DNA from: Emergencia timonensis
Lineage (GTDB): Bacteria; Bacillota; Clostridia; Peptostreptococcales; Anaerovoracaceae
Direction of reading: 5' to 3'
Length of the DNA stretch: 64,000 nt
Assembly (NCBI RefSeq): GCF_900086585.1
Contig: NZ_FLKM01000008.1
Coordinates: 1,747,652-1,811,651, forward strand
Below are positions 42,680 through 49,218 of this stretch, piece by piece (positions within the stretch are counted from its first letter, which is position 1; each line of letters opens with the position of its first letter). Under the pieces are notes generated by a model. The model ran no database searches. It was not told the origin of the DNA and saw nothing but the letters and a program-made list of their open reading frames with translations. Position numbers and translations under genes: made by a program.

Positions 42680-43102
42680 ATGAAAGATTTAATTTGCACG
42701 GCAACAGGAATCATAGGGAGCCTTGTTGTGGGATTCTTTGGAGGTTGGACAAGCGGAATGGTGACACTGGTGATATTTATGGCAATCGATTACTTTTCAG
42801 GGCTTGTAGTAGCAGGCGTATTCAATCGGTCAAAAAAATCTGCCTCTGGAGGATTGGAATCAAAAGCAGGCTGGAAGGGACTGTGTCGCAAGGTCATGAC
42901 ACTCTTGTTCGTGGGTATTGCATATCGCATCGACCTAGCACTCAACACTACATATATTCAAGATGCGGTAATCATCGGCTTTATGGCGAACGAGCTGATC
43001 AGTATCGTGGAGAACGCAGGTCTGATGGGTCTGCCGCTGCCATCAATGATTAACAAGGCAATAGACGTATTGACGCAGAAAAGCAAAGGAGGTACCGAAT
43101 AA
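42680..43102 (+). CDS. Phage holin (phage_holin_4 type)
   Basis: 140 residues from ATG 42680 after GAGGGAAAG. Several hydrophobic segments (about residues 5-30, 32-45, 70-90, 95-110) and the pattern GWTSGMVTLVIFMAIDYFSGLVVAGVFNRSKKSASGGLESKAGWKGLCRKVMTLLFVGIAYRID match phage lysis holin family 4. It makes membrane holes that let the endolysin out. It overlaps the endolysin gene by 1 bp. Confidence 0.88.
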   Translation: MKDLICTATGIIGSLVVGFFGGWTSGMVTLVIFMAIDYFSGLVVAGVFNRSKKSASGGLESKAGWKGLCRKVMTLLFVGIAYRIDLALNTTYIQDAVIIGFMANELISIVENAGLMGLPLPSMINKAIDVLTQKSKGGTE

Positions 43103-43677
43103 TGGAATTGCTCAGCAAAAAGAAGAGACAGGGATATCTAACAGCGGCAGGGTATTATAAGGGCAACATAGACGGTATACTGGGACCGCAATCCCGGGCG
43201 GCGATTCTCGCTATGAAGAGGGACTTCTACCCAAAGAAATGGTGGAATACGAAATACACCATTGGCTTCAATCGCCTTCTAGTCAATGACAACAGGATTC
43301 GCAGAAACACGAAGAATTTCTCTTTGAAGGGGGACGGGCTCTTGCTATGTGAGTGTGGAGGGAGGTATTGTGGCGGTGCCCCTGTCCTATTTAACGAACA
43401 GCTACTGAAAAACCTGCAGAAGGTTCGTGACAGGTTCGGTCCAGTCACAATCACCAGCGGACTGCGGTGCAAGGGGTACAACAAATCCCTGGCAGGCTCA
43501 ATCTCTACAAGCCTGCATACCAAGGGCAAGGCAATTGACTTGTATATACCAGGCGTGACGGATACGAAGGCGGGGCGTCAGAAGGTGGTTAAATTCTGGT
43601 ATACGCTGCCAAAAGCGAACTACGCGTATTCAGATACGCCTAATATGGGCAATGCTGTCCATGTGGACGTGAAATGA
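43102..43677 (+). CDS. Endolysin: peptidoglycan-binding plus M15 peptidase
   Basis: 191 residues. A short peptidoglycan-binding repeat (GYYKGNIDGILGPQSRAAI) occupies residues about 17-35. The catalytic domain is an M15-type zinc peptidase: ITSGLRCKGYNKSLAGSISTSLHTKGKAIDLYI (zinc His and Asp) and NAVHVDV (second zinc His). It cleaves cell-wall peptides at lysis. It follows the holin and is closed by a strong terminator. Confidence 0.9.
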   Translation: MELLSKKKRQGYLTAAGYYKGNIDGILGPQSRAAILAMKRDFYPKKWWNTKYTIGFNRLLVNDNRIRRNTKNFSLKGDGLLLCECGGRYCGGAPVLFNEQLLKNLQKVRDRFGPVTITSGLRCKGYNKSLAGSISTSLHTKGKAIDLYIPGVTDTKAGRQKVVKFWYTLPKANYAYSDTPNMGNAVHVDVK

Positions 43678-43681
43678 TTTA

Positions 43682-43716
43682 GGCTAGGACGATTATTCGT
43701 CCTGGCCAGTTTTATT
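43682..43716 (+). terminator. Intrinsic terminator after the endolysin
   Basis: GGCTAGGACG / CGTCCTGGCC 10-bp stem (one GU pair) with a 6-nt loop ATTATT, then AGTTTTATTAT. A near copy occurs at 45264-45300. Confidence 0.85.
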
Positions 43717-43795
43717 ATAGAGGAGATCCACGGATTCTACTATCCAATAGAAAAGCATTGCGGCAATAACTGGTTGAATAAATTAACAAAAAATG

Positions 43796-43824
43796 TTGAC
43801 AAATTTGACTGATGGCGTTACAAT
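43796..43824 (+). promoter_or_regulatory. Promoter of the XRE/ImmA pair
   Basis: TTGACA (43796-43801) and TACAAT (43819-43824) with a 17-bp spacer, 45 bp before the XRE start. It gives the right-arm regulators expression in the lysogen. Confidence 0.75.
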
Positions 43825-43868
43825 ATAAATATGATATTGAAATCATGCTTAAAGGAGGAAGGAAAACC

Positions 43869-44222
43869 ATGACGGAACTTGGTAAAATCTTAAAAATAAT
43901 TCGAATAAAACGAGGAGAAATTCTTAAAACCATGTCCGAAAATTTGGGTGTTACAGCTTCATATTTGTCAGCGGTAGAAAATGGAAAGCGGCCAATGCCT
44001 AGTGAATGGCTTGAAAAGCTTGAAAAAGAATACTCGTTAGACGCAGAAACTATGGTCAATCTTCAAAATGCAGCAGACAAGTTAGTAAAGAGCATTAAGC
44101 TAGATATTAATAAAGCATCCAATGAAAAGCGAGATGCGGCGCTTGTATTTGCACGTTCATTTGACAGTATGGATGAGAAAACCGCAAATGATATTAAAAA
44201 AATGTTGCTAAAAGGAGAGTGA
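43869..44222 (+). CDS. XRE-family repressor of an XRE/ImmA pair
   Basis: 117 residues from ATG 43869 (AAAGGAGGAAGG upstream). The HTH lies in residues about 5-45 (LGKILKIIRIKRGEILKTMSENLGVTASYLSAVENGKR). A helical C-terminus follows. The next gene encodes an ImmA/IrrE peptidase, a classic repressor-protease arrangement (as in ImmR/ImmA of ICEBs1). It may control a second regulatory circuit of the prophage or act as an antitoxin. Confidence 0.82.
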   Translation: MTELGKILKIIRIKRGEILKTMSENLGVTASYLSAVENGKRPMPSEWLEKLEKEYSLDAETMVNLQNAADKLVKSIKLDINKASNEKRDAALVFARSFDSMDEKTANDIKKMLLKGE

Positions 44223-44231
44223 TGTAATTTA

Positions 44232-44783
44232 ATGGACGGATACAGAGTGACACCCATGAGCAGAAAATTAATAAGAGATAAAGCTTTTCAATGGAGAAAG
44301 ACTTATGGTATGGAGAGGACTCTTTATTTGCCCATACCGTCAATCTTTGAAATCCTCCCTATCATATATCCAGAGCTAAAAACTCTGATAGATCCAGATG
44401 ACAGTTTTTCAAGAGGATATTACGCAGAAACGGATATAAGTCGAAAAATTATTAGGTTGAGTGAAAGTACTTACAATAGGGCATGTAACGGGGATGGATT
44501 TTCAAGAATGACGGTAATGCATGAGGTTGGACATTATGAGTTTTTAGTGAATCAATCCATAAAATGTGCTAGACGAGTCGAACAAGATGATTTGAAGCCT
44601 TATGAAGACCCAGAATGGCAGGCAAAATGTTTTGCTGGTGAAATAATGATTCCTAAACATTTGGTAGAGAATATGACACCAGAGGAAATCTCAATAAACT
44701 GTGGGGTTTCATTAACTGCAGCTTTTTACCAATATAATATTTACAAAAAAGAAAAAAGACAGGATAAAATCCCATCTTTTTAG
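44232..44783 (+). CDS. ImmA/IrrE-family metallopeptidase
   Basis: 183 residues. TVMHEVGHYEF contains an intact HExxH zinc site (about residue 97), and WQAKCFAGEIMIPKHLV gives the third ligand region typical of COG2856 proteins. These peptidases cleave partner XRE repressors. Unlike the copy at 4841-5233, both His ligands are present. It starts 9 bp after the XRE gene. Confidence 0.88.
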   Translation: MDGYRVTPMSRKLIRDKAFQWRKTYGMERTLYLPIPSIFEILPIIYPELKTLIDPDDSFSRGYYAETDISRKIIRLSESTYNRACNGDGFSRMTVMHEVGHYEFLVNQSIKCARRVEQDDLKPYEDPEWQAKCFAGEIMIPKHLVENMTPEEISINCGVSLTAAFYQYNIYKKEKRQDKIPSF

Positions 44784-44941
44784 ATGTTTACATAGATTAC
44801 TCGTTAGCTAGTTGCTGCAACAATTAGCAATGGACACATGACCCGCATGGTCCAGACTCTATTCATACAATACAGTATATCACTATTGATGTTCTATTTC
44901 AAGAGTTTTGTTTCGGGTCAGAGGGGAAAAGGGCTTTAAAT

Positions 44942-45079
44942 ATGACAGAATTCCATGAAGACGGAAGTGGAAGAAAACCTATAAGATATATCTATAGGGC
45001 ATCCAAAACTGTCAATGGTGTAAAATATTACGCTAAAGATTATGGGCTTAGAGGATTTCCAATTCCAATCTACGAATAA
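44942..45079 (+). CDS. Small hypothetical protein (45 aa)
   Basis: ATG 44942, with GAGGGGAAAAGGG about 11 nt upstream. The product MTEFHEDGSGRKPIRYIYRASKTVNGVKYYAKDYGLRGFPIPIYE ends in YYAKDYGLRGFPIPI, a pattern that looks like a real small fold. It is followed 48 bp later by another micro-gene. Function unknown. Confidence 0.5.
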   Translation: MTEFHEDGSGRKPIRYIYRASKTVNGVKYYAKDYGLRGFPIPIYE

Positions 45080-45127
45080 ACTGAAATATATTTAGGAAAG
45101 TTATTTTCAAAACTCGAGGAGATAAAA

Positions 45128-45247
45128 ATGGCCAAGACAAAAAGTAGCACTAAAGGTCTGCAGCAAAAGAAAATTGTTGTTGTATCTGGATATAAAAAGT
45201 CAGACGGTACAAAAGTAAGACCACACCGCAGATCAACACCAAATTAA
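45128..45247 (+). CDS. Small basic protein (39 aa)
   Basis: ATG 45128 has GAGGAG 6 nt upstream. The product is Lys-rich and ends VVVSGYKKSDGTKVRPHRRSTPN; the G-Y-x-x-x-D-G-T-x-V-x-x-x-x-R pattern recurs in small phage and plasmid proteins. It is closed by a strong terminator. Function unknown; nucleic-acid binding is possible because of the basic charge. Confidence 0.6.
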   Translation: MAKTKSSTKGLQQKKIVVVSGYKKSDGTKVRPHRRSTPN

Positions 45248-45263
45248 ATGAAACAATTATAAT

Positions 45264-45300
45264 GCCAGGACGATTATTCGTCCTGGCTTTTTTTGTTTTT
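45264..45300 (+). terminator. Intrinsic terminator, duplicate of the endolysin terminator
   Basis: GCCAGGACG / CGTCCTGGC with loop ATTATT followed by seven T residues. Core GGACGATTATTCGTCC is the same as at 43682-43716. It overlaps the 3' end of the minus-strand XRE gene. Confidence 0.85.
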
Positions 45301-45468
45301 TGAAATCCTTTCATACTCCCTAATCACCATCTCTTCCATCCACGGCGCTGGCTTACGCTCTCCATTTTCCCATCCTTGCTGTGTGCGTGTAGGGATGCCT
45401 AATAAATCCTTAACCTGCTGTTGTGTAAGGCCGAAATGCTTTCGAGCTTCTTTTATCCTATTTTCCAT
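45274..45468 (-). CDS. Small XRE-family HTH protein (64 aa)
   Basis: MENRIKEARKHFGLTQQQVKDLLGIPTRTQQGWENGERKPAPWMEEMVIREYERI is a compact HTH protein resembling those of toxin-antitoxin or phage autoregulators. AAGGAGTCGGAAGA precedes the ATG. It is the last gene of a minus-strand operon and overlaps the upstream micro-protein gene by 11 bp. A 19-bp palindrome in the operon promoter is the likely binding site. Confidence 0.75.
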   Translation of the reverse strand: MENRIKEARKHFGLTQQQVKDLLGIPTRTQQGWENGERKPAPWMEEMVIREYERISKNKKSQDE

Positions 45469-45565
45469 TCTTCCGACTCCTTAGGACTTCGATCCCAACC
45501 ATGACGAGTTTCACAATTCCCATTGCTATCAAAGCCAGGGCAAGGTAATATAAAATATCTTTCAT
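45458..45565 (-). CDS. Single-pass membrane micro-protein (35 aa)
   Basis: MKDILYYLALALIAMGIVKLVMVGIEVLRSRKNGK: one hydrophobic helix (about residues 4-24) and a basic tail. No strong ribosome binding site is visible. It overlaps the XRE gene. The shape is that of type I toxins or phage membrane peptides, but identity is unproven. Confidence 0.5.
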   Translation of the reverse strand: MKDILYYLALALIAMGIVKLVMVGIEVLRSRKNGK

Positions 45566-45602
45566 GACATTTGACATATGAATGATTTTATTGTATCTTA
45601 TT

Positions 45603-45634
45603 TGTAGGAACCAGGGGGCTTGCGCCCCCCTCTG
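45603..45634 (-). terminator. GC-rich hairpin after the 39-aa micro-gene
   Basis: GGGGGC / GCCCCC with a GCAA tetraloop on the minus strand, followed only by GGTTCCTACAAAT, so no clear T run. It lies between two micro-genes and could stabilise the mRNA or reduce read-through to the XRE gene. Confidence 0.45.
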
Positions 45635-45635
45635 A

Positions 45636-45755
45636 TTAGATTATGTATTTGGCTATAATCGCAACCAGTGTTCCGATTGTTAGGTCTACCAAAGCTTGTA
45701 TCGTTAGCAGTTTGATGTCAACTTTGGTGGACTTTTTCTTTTTTCTTTTACTCAT
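45636..45755 (-). CDS. Basic membrane micro-protein (39 aa)
   Basis: From ATG 45755 (AGGAGG about 11 nt upstream): MSKRKKKKSTK, a basic stretch, then a hydrophobic helix LTIQALVDLTIGTLVAIIAKYII to the end. This Lys-rich start plus one membrane helix is a familiar phage micro-protein type of unknown role, possibly a type I toxin. It is the first gene of the minus operon. Confidence 0.55.
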   Translation of the reverse strand: MSKRKKKKSTKVDIKLLTIQALVDLTIGTLVAIIAKYII

Positions 45756-45790
45756 TCATATGTTTTCCTCCTTTCCTTATCTTTAATTAT

Positions 45791-45819
45791 ATTATACGCT
45801 CATTGAGCGTATTTGTCAA
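45791..45819 (-). promoter_or_regulatory. Consensus promoter with palindromic operator
   Basis: On the minus strand TTGACA (45819-45814) and TATAAT (45796-45791) are separated by 17 bp. The spacer holds a 19-bp perfect palindrome ATACGCTCATTGAGCGTAT (45794-45812) overlapping the -10. It drives the micro-protein/XRE operon and is probably repressed by the 64-aa XRE protein. Confidence 0.8.
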
Positions 45820-45868
45820 GGGGTTAGCTGAAAAAAGTAGACATTTTTGAAAAATATAACAACTTTAA

Positions 45869-45960
45869 AAGCCAGGGTGGAATGAACCTAACCTCTAAAA
45901 TTTAGACTTAAATTCTAATGGCTAGGTGGCTGATTCATCGTTTCCTGGCTTATTTTTAAT
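45869..45960 (+). ncRNA. Candidate structured RNA with terminator tail
   Basis: Nested stems AAGCCAGG/CCTGGCTT (45869-45876 with 45944-45951), ATGAA/TTCAT, ACCTA-CC/GG-TAGGT and TCTAAA/TTTAGA are followed by TATTTTTAAT. No ORF fits. It lies divergent from the micro-protein operon promoter, about 50 bp away, so it may be an independent small RNA. An antitoxin-type RNA is one possibility; a bidirectional terminator between operons is the simplest. Confidence 0.45.
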
Positions 45961-45988
45961 TCGTAGTATTAAGCAATATCATAGGGTG

Positions 45989-46204
45989 CTAATCTTTTTT
46001 GACATGGAATTTAACAATATCATTTGGAGCACAATCTAATAAATTGCAAAGTTTCTCTAAGGTTAGAAGCGTAATGTTGCCATTCTTTTTTAATTTATCT
46101 AATGTTTTATTATCGATACCGCCTTTAATCAGCTGATATTGTGTAATTTTTTTTCGTTGCATTGTTTCCCATAAAGGACTAAAGTCAATAATCTTTCTCA
46201 CCAC
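45989..46204 (-). CDS. Small XRE-family HTH protein, paralog 1
   Basis: 71 residues with IDFSPLWETMQRKKITQYQLIKGGIDNKTLDKLKKNGNITLLTLEKLCNLLDCAPNDIV, an HTH_26/YozG-like regulator. The frame begins at GTG 46204, but alignment to its paralog at 46708-46914 puts the methionine at an ATT codon (46192), right after AGGTGGTGAGAAAG. Either GTG or a rare ATT start is used. The region before it has ATATTGTG boxes shared with the paralog. Confidence 0.75.
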   Translation of the reverse strand: MVRKIIDFSPLWETMQRKKITQYQLIKGGIDNKTLDKLKKNGNITLLTLEKLCNLLDCAPNDIVKFHVKKD

Positions 46205-46254
46205 CTATATATAAATAACAATCTTATTATATTGTGACTCCTTAAGAAAAAATA

Positions 46255-46283
46255 TTGTGATTATCGCCACAATGAACTATAAT
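46255..46283 (+). promoter_or_regulatory. Promoter of the 128-aa gene, overlapped by operator boxes
   Basis: TTGTGA (46255-46260) and TATAAT (46278-46283), 17-bp spacer. TATTGTG-type boxes lie at 46228-46238, 46252-46259 and, inverted, 46266-46272; a second palindrome ATATAGTG/CACTATAT lies at 46282-46305. The adjacent XRE protein is the likely regulator. Confidence 0.6.
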
Positions 46284-46332
46284 ATAGTGAAAATAGACAC
46301 TATATCGGTACAGAATAGGAGCCTTTGAAATT

Positions 46333-46719
46333 ATGAAAGAAAATATGCGTGAATTGATTGAAGTCCCTGATTTTTATAATGAACCAACTGAGGGAGGTAA
46401 AGATGCATTACTCAATCTTATGAGGACACTGAATGCGTTAAGTTATGAAGAGTTAGATGCAATAGGTGGAGAAATCGAAATGACTGAAGATATGTTCGAA
46501 CATTGTCTTCTTGCTTGCATCAATACTGATAATTTTCGTTTATTTGAAGATATTTGGAGTGACTTTCCTGATTTAAACGCTGTGATAGCATTGAAGGTTT
46601 ATGAAACTTTAGACGGTAGTGAAATGCTAAAGTTTGGAGATATAAAAAATAAGTTTATTAATACTGTGCTGCAGCGGATCAAAGAATTGAGTGAAGAGGG
46701 CTTTTGTCTAAAACCTTGA
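46333..46719 (+). CDS. Hypothetical helical protein between two XRE paralogs (128 aa)
   Basis: Acidic and helical (LLNLMRTLNALSYEELDAIGGEIEMTEDMFEHCLLACI, then FEDIWSDFPDLNAVIALKVYETLDGSEMLKFGDIKNKFINTVLQRIKEL). No family recognised. It is transcribed opposite to the flanking XRE genes and overlaps the 3' end of the second by 12 bp. It could be controlled by them, as a target or as part of a toxin-antitoxin-like locus. Confidence 0.55.
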   Translation: MKENMRELIEVPDFYNEPTEGGKDALLNLMRTLNALSYEELDAIGGEIEMTEDMFEHCLLACINTDNFRLFEDIWSDFPDLNAVIALKVYETLDGSEMLKFGDIKNKFINTVLQRIKELSEEGFCLKP

Positions 46720-46914
46720 ATCGCTCGAAAAAATTACAATGTCATTAGGAGTGCAATTAAGAAGCGTACATAGTTTTTCCAATGTTAACATCGTAATGTT
46801 GCAGTTATTTCTTAAGCGATCTAAAGTTTTTGAATCAATGCCGTTCTTTAAAAGATAGTATTGCGATATGCCTTTTTCACGCATGGTCACCCATAGCGGA
46901 CTATAATCTATCAT
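46708..46914 (-). CDS. Small XRE-family HTH protein, paralog 2
   Basis: 68 residues from ATG 46914 (GAGGTGGCAAA upstream). MIDYSPLWVTMREKGISQYYLLKNGIDSKTLDRLRNNCNITMLTLEKLCTLLNCTPNDIV is clearly related to the protein at 45989-46204, so the two arose by duplication. Upstream lies ATATTGTG...CACCATAT, like the paralog's boxes. Confidence 0.75.
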   Translation of the reverse strand: MIDYSPLWVTMREKGISQYYLLKNGIDSKTLDRLRNNCNITMLTLEKLCTLLNCTPNDIVIFSSDSRF

Positions 46915-46959
46915 TTTGCCACCTCTGCTGATTTGTCTCGTAATCATTATATTGCACAA

Positions 46960-47292
46960 AAGGGTAAGATGATATTGTGGCTATATTCACCATATCGCAA
47001 TGAGGTTATAGGTTTATTACAGTAAGAATTAGATTGCTTATTAAATGTTGACACCCCTATTATGGCCATTCAACAGTAGCAGTTTTCTAGGGGATTCCAT
47101 AAAATATGAGTTGATATTAAATGTAAAAGGTGGTATCTTGAAACTGTGTTGAAGAGTTTTTTTAATTGCACTAAATTAGAATTTGCATATTTCGATTATA
47201 TTGACGATTCTTTGATTGAAAGTGCCGCTGTTGATTGCGGAAGGTAGTGTATTGTATGAGGTGAAATAAGAAAAAGGCAAGATAGGAGATGC
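46960..47292. other. Intergenic region with operator-like boxes
   Basis: 333 bp without a supported gene. The left end (46943-47003) carries TATATTGCAC and ATATTGTG/CACCATAT boxes like those before the first XRE paralog. The remainder is AT-rich; TTGACA near 47047 could be part of a promoter but lacks a clear -10. No RNA gene is recognised. Confidence 0.4.
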
Positions 47293-48339
47293 ATGAATAT
47301 GATAAAAATGGGTGAATGTGCAGTTTGTAAATCAAATGCAGAAATAGAGAGAGACGGTCGAAGGTCAAGTAGTTTCTATACTTGTCCGGTGTGTGGAAGT
47401 TACGAACTGTATGATTTGAATGAGCTTGAGTATAAGGCTGGAAATCAATTAGCTCCCTATCTGCTATATCATAGTTTTGGTAAAAAGGGGATTATAGAAT
47501 ACAGATATAATACTCCTTTGGATAAAGAAACATGTGATAAATATAATAAAGAATTTAACTCAGGAAAAAAAACACATGGCCGTCCTGTACATATGGATGC
47601 CGATATAATTTCGGCGTGGTATCCTAAATCCTTTTCTGAAAGAATTGATTTAATTCTTATATATATAAATAGTAGGATTCCCCATATAGGACAGTTTGTA
47701 ATATTAGGGATGCAGGAAGTGTTTTCTATGTTGTTTATTGACCGTAAGGAATATATTCCAAGTGCAATTTCGGAAAATAATGGTGACTGGAATTGGAGGG
47801 AGGATACGGATTGTGAAGATGAAGCATATTATATGTTGGATTATTTACAAAAGAATCTATATATCGAATATAGAGGGTGTGTAAATGAAGATGATTGGAT
47901 TGAACTGCGATTAACCCCGGAGGGCTATGCAAGAATTGATATGTTGCAGAAAAATACAGCAAGAGGAAGAAATGTATTAGTTGCAATGAAATTTGGAGAT
48001 GATACGAAACCATTGCGTGAAGCTATTCGTAAAGGTATAACAGAAGCAGGATATTTTGCAGTTTTTATAGATGAAGTGCAACATAATGATTTTATTACGC
48101 CAGAACTACTAAAGTATATTCGTGATAGTAAGTTTGTTGTTGTAGATTTGACACATCAAAATAATGGTGCGTATTTTGAAGAAGGATATGCAATAGGATT
48201 GGGTAAACCTGTAATTCAGCTTTGTCAAAAAGATGCAATATTACATTTTGATATTGCTCAGAAAAACACCATTATGTGGGACACAGTAGAGTCTATACCG
48301 TTAATGCTAAAAAATAGAATAGTTGCAACGATTGATTAA
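47293..48339 (+). CDS. Zinc-ribbon / nucleoside 2-deoxyribosyltransferase-like protein (348 aa)
   Basis: The N-terminus has CAVC...CPVCGSYEL (residues about 9-39), a zinc ribbon. A middle helical/winged region follows (to about residue 225). The C-terminus is RGRNVLVAMKFGDDTKPLREAIRKGITEAGYFAVFIDEVQHNDFITPELLKYIRDSKFVVVDLTHQNNGAYFEEGYAIGLGKPVIQLCQ, the deoxyribosyltransferase/TIR-like Rossmann core with a Glu in AYFEEGYAIG. Such domains cleave nucleotides in some immune effectors. It is AT-rich and has TAGGAGATGC before the start. A defence role is plausible but not shown. Confidence 0.75.
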   Translation: MNMIKMGECAVCKSNAEIERDGRRSSSFYTCPVCGSYELYDLNELEYKAGNQLAPYLLYHSFGKKGIIEYRYNTPLDKETCDKYNKEFNSGKKTHGRPVHMDADIISAWYPKSFSERIDLILIYINSRIPHIGQFVILGMQEVFSMLFIDRKEYIPSAISENNGDWNWREDTDCEDEAYYMLDYLQKNLYIEYRGCVNEDDWIELRLTPEGYARIDMLQKNTARGRNVLVAMKFGDDTKPLREAIRKGITEAGYFAVFIDEVQHNDFITPELLKYIRDSKFVVVDLTHQNNGAYFEEGYAIGLGKPVIQLCQKDAILHFDIAQKNTIMWDTVESIPLMLKNRIVATID

Positions 48340-48443
48340 AGGTGAGAGATACAGGAGACTTAGTCAAATCCCAGTTTATACAAAACTTAAAAGAGGTGTA
48401 TTTTCTAAACGTGTCCGTCACTGTTCCCCACACAATAAAGGTT

Positions 48444-48470
48444 AGCCAGTCTTAGCGACTGGCTTTTTTA
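48444..48470 (+). terminator. Intrinsic terminator
   Basis: AGCCAGTC / GACTGGCT with a 5-nt loop and TTTTTA. It closes transcription of the preceding zinc-ribbon gene and overlaps the 3' end of the minus-strand XRE gene. Confidence 0.8.
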
Positions 48471-48667
48471 CCATCGTCTACAAAAAGCTCATCAATGCGG
48501 CAATTAAACAATCTTAACAGCTTTTCAATTGTGCTGAAACTGATTGCAGTTGTCTCACCATGAATCATTCTGTTGATGACCGTGTAGTTTGATTCCAGTT
48601 GTGTCACAAGCCAGTATCTACTTCTGCCATTTTTCAGTAATAGTTCTTCTAAGTTTAATTTTACCAT
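48452..48667 (-). CDS. XRE-family HTH protein (71 aa)
   Basis: From ATG 48667, preceded by GAAGGAGCTGAAACA. KLNLEELLLKNGRSRYWLVTQLESNYTVINRMIHGETTAISFSTIEKLLRLFNCRIDELFVDD is a complete HTH of the YozG/HTH_26 type. The gene lies 4 bp after a 63-aa gene on the same strand. Both could form a two-gene regulator or toxin-antitoxin-like unit. Confidence 0.72.
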   Translation of the reverse strand: MVKLNLEELLLKNGRSRYWLVTQLESNYTVINRMIHGETTAISFSTIEKLLRLFNCRIDELFVDDGKKASR

Positions 48668-48671
48668 TGTT

Positions 48672-48863
48672 TCAGCTCCTTCTCTGTTCAATATAATATT
48701 TTAGCAGACGGTCCGATATCAGATAGTCTGCCGACAGGTAGTTAGCATCATTTTCTACGGCCGCCTTTATACTAAGATCCTTTGTCTCTGCTCCCAACAG
48801 TTCTGCATATCTTCGTTTGTGTCCACTCACTTTTTCTGGTTGTACTTGTCCAATATTTATCAT
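48672..48863 (-). CDS. Small hypothetical protein upstream of the XRE gene (63 aa)
   Basis: From ATG 48863 with GTTGGAGATTATC upstream. MINIGQVQPEKVSGHKRRYAELLGAETKDLSIKAAVENDANYLSADYLISDRLLKYYIEQRRS is helical and charged. No family recognised. Co-directional with, and 4 bp before, an XRE gene. Confidence 0.55.
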   Translation of the reverse strand: MINIGQVQPEKVSGHKRRYAELLGAETKDLSIKAAVENDANYLSADYLISDRLLKYYIEQRRS

Positions 48864-49024
48864 GATAATCTCCAACTCAAAGAAACAAAATCTGATTCCA
48901 TTATACTATACTTTATGGGGAATTGCCCTAAAATAATAACGGTTTATTTTTTTCTTTTGAATATAGTGTTTATGTGCTATTATTATCTTGTAAGATGTAT
49001 TATTGAGCTACTGAGAGGTGCGTT

Positions 49025-49165
49025 ATGCCGATTCGGAAAGACGATTTCATAGAAATAAAAAAATCACTTGAGAGTGAATTAACGTCTAAAACCATCAATT
49101 CAGATCGGAAACTGGCAGTAGAGTTGGAACTGCAGTCTATAAACGTTTGCTTAAAAGGAAAATAA
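49025..49165 (+). CDS. Small hypothetical protein at the right prophage end (46 aa)
   Basis: ATG 49025 after GAGAGGTGCGTT. MPIRKDDFIEIKKSLESELTSKTINSDRKLAVELELQSINVCLKGK is a charged helical peptide. It is the last prophage-side ORF, ending just before a strong terminator. Function unknown. Confidence 0.5.
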   Translation: MPIRKDDFIEIKKSLESELTSKTINSDRKLAVELELQSINVCLKGK

Positions 49166-49167
49166 TA

Positions 49168-49205
49168 AAGCAAAACCCACCTTTTTGATAGGGTGGGCGT
49201 TGCTT
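49168..49205. terminator. Strong bidirectional terminator near the right prophage end
   Basis: AAGCAA-x2-CCCACC / GGTGGG-x2-TTGCTT stem around the loop TTTTTGATAG. The sequence works on both strands. It follows the last small ORF and precedes the candidate integrase-binding repeats. Confidence 0.75.
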
Positions 49206-49218
49206 ATTATGAAGTGGA

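Noticed and set aside
42658..43053. 131-codon frame overlapping the holin in another register
   Set aside because: The holin frame has membrane helices and family motifs; the alternative is Arg/Gly-rich with no support.
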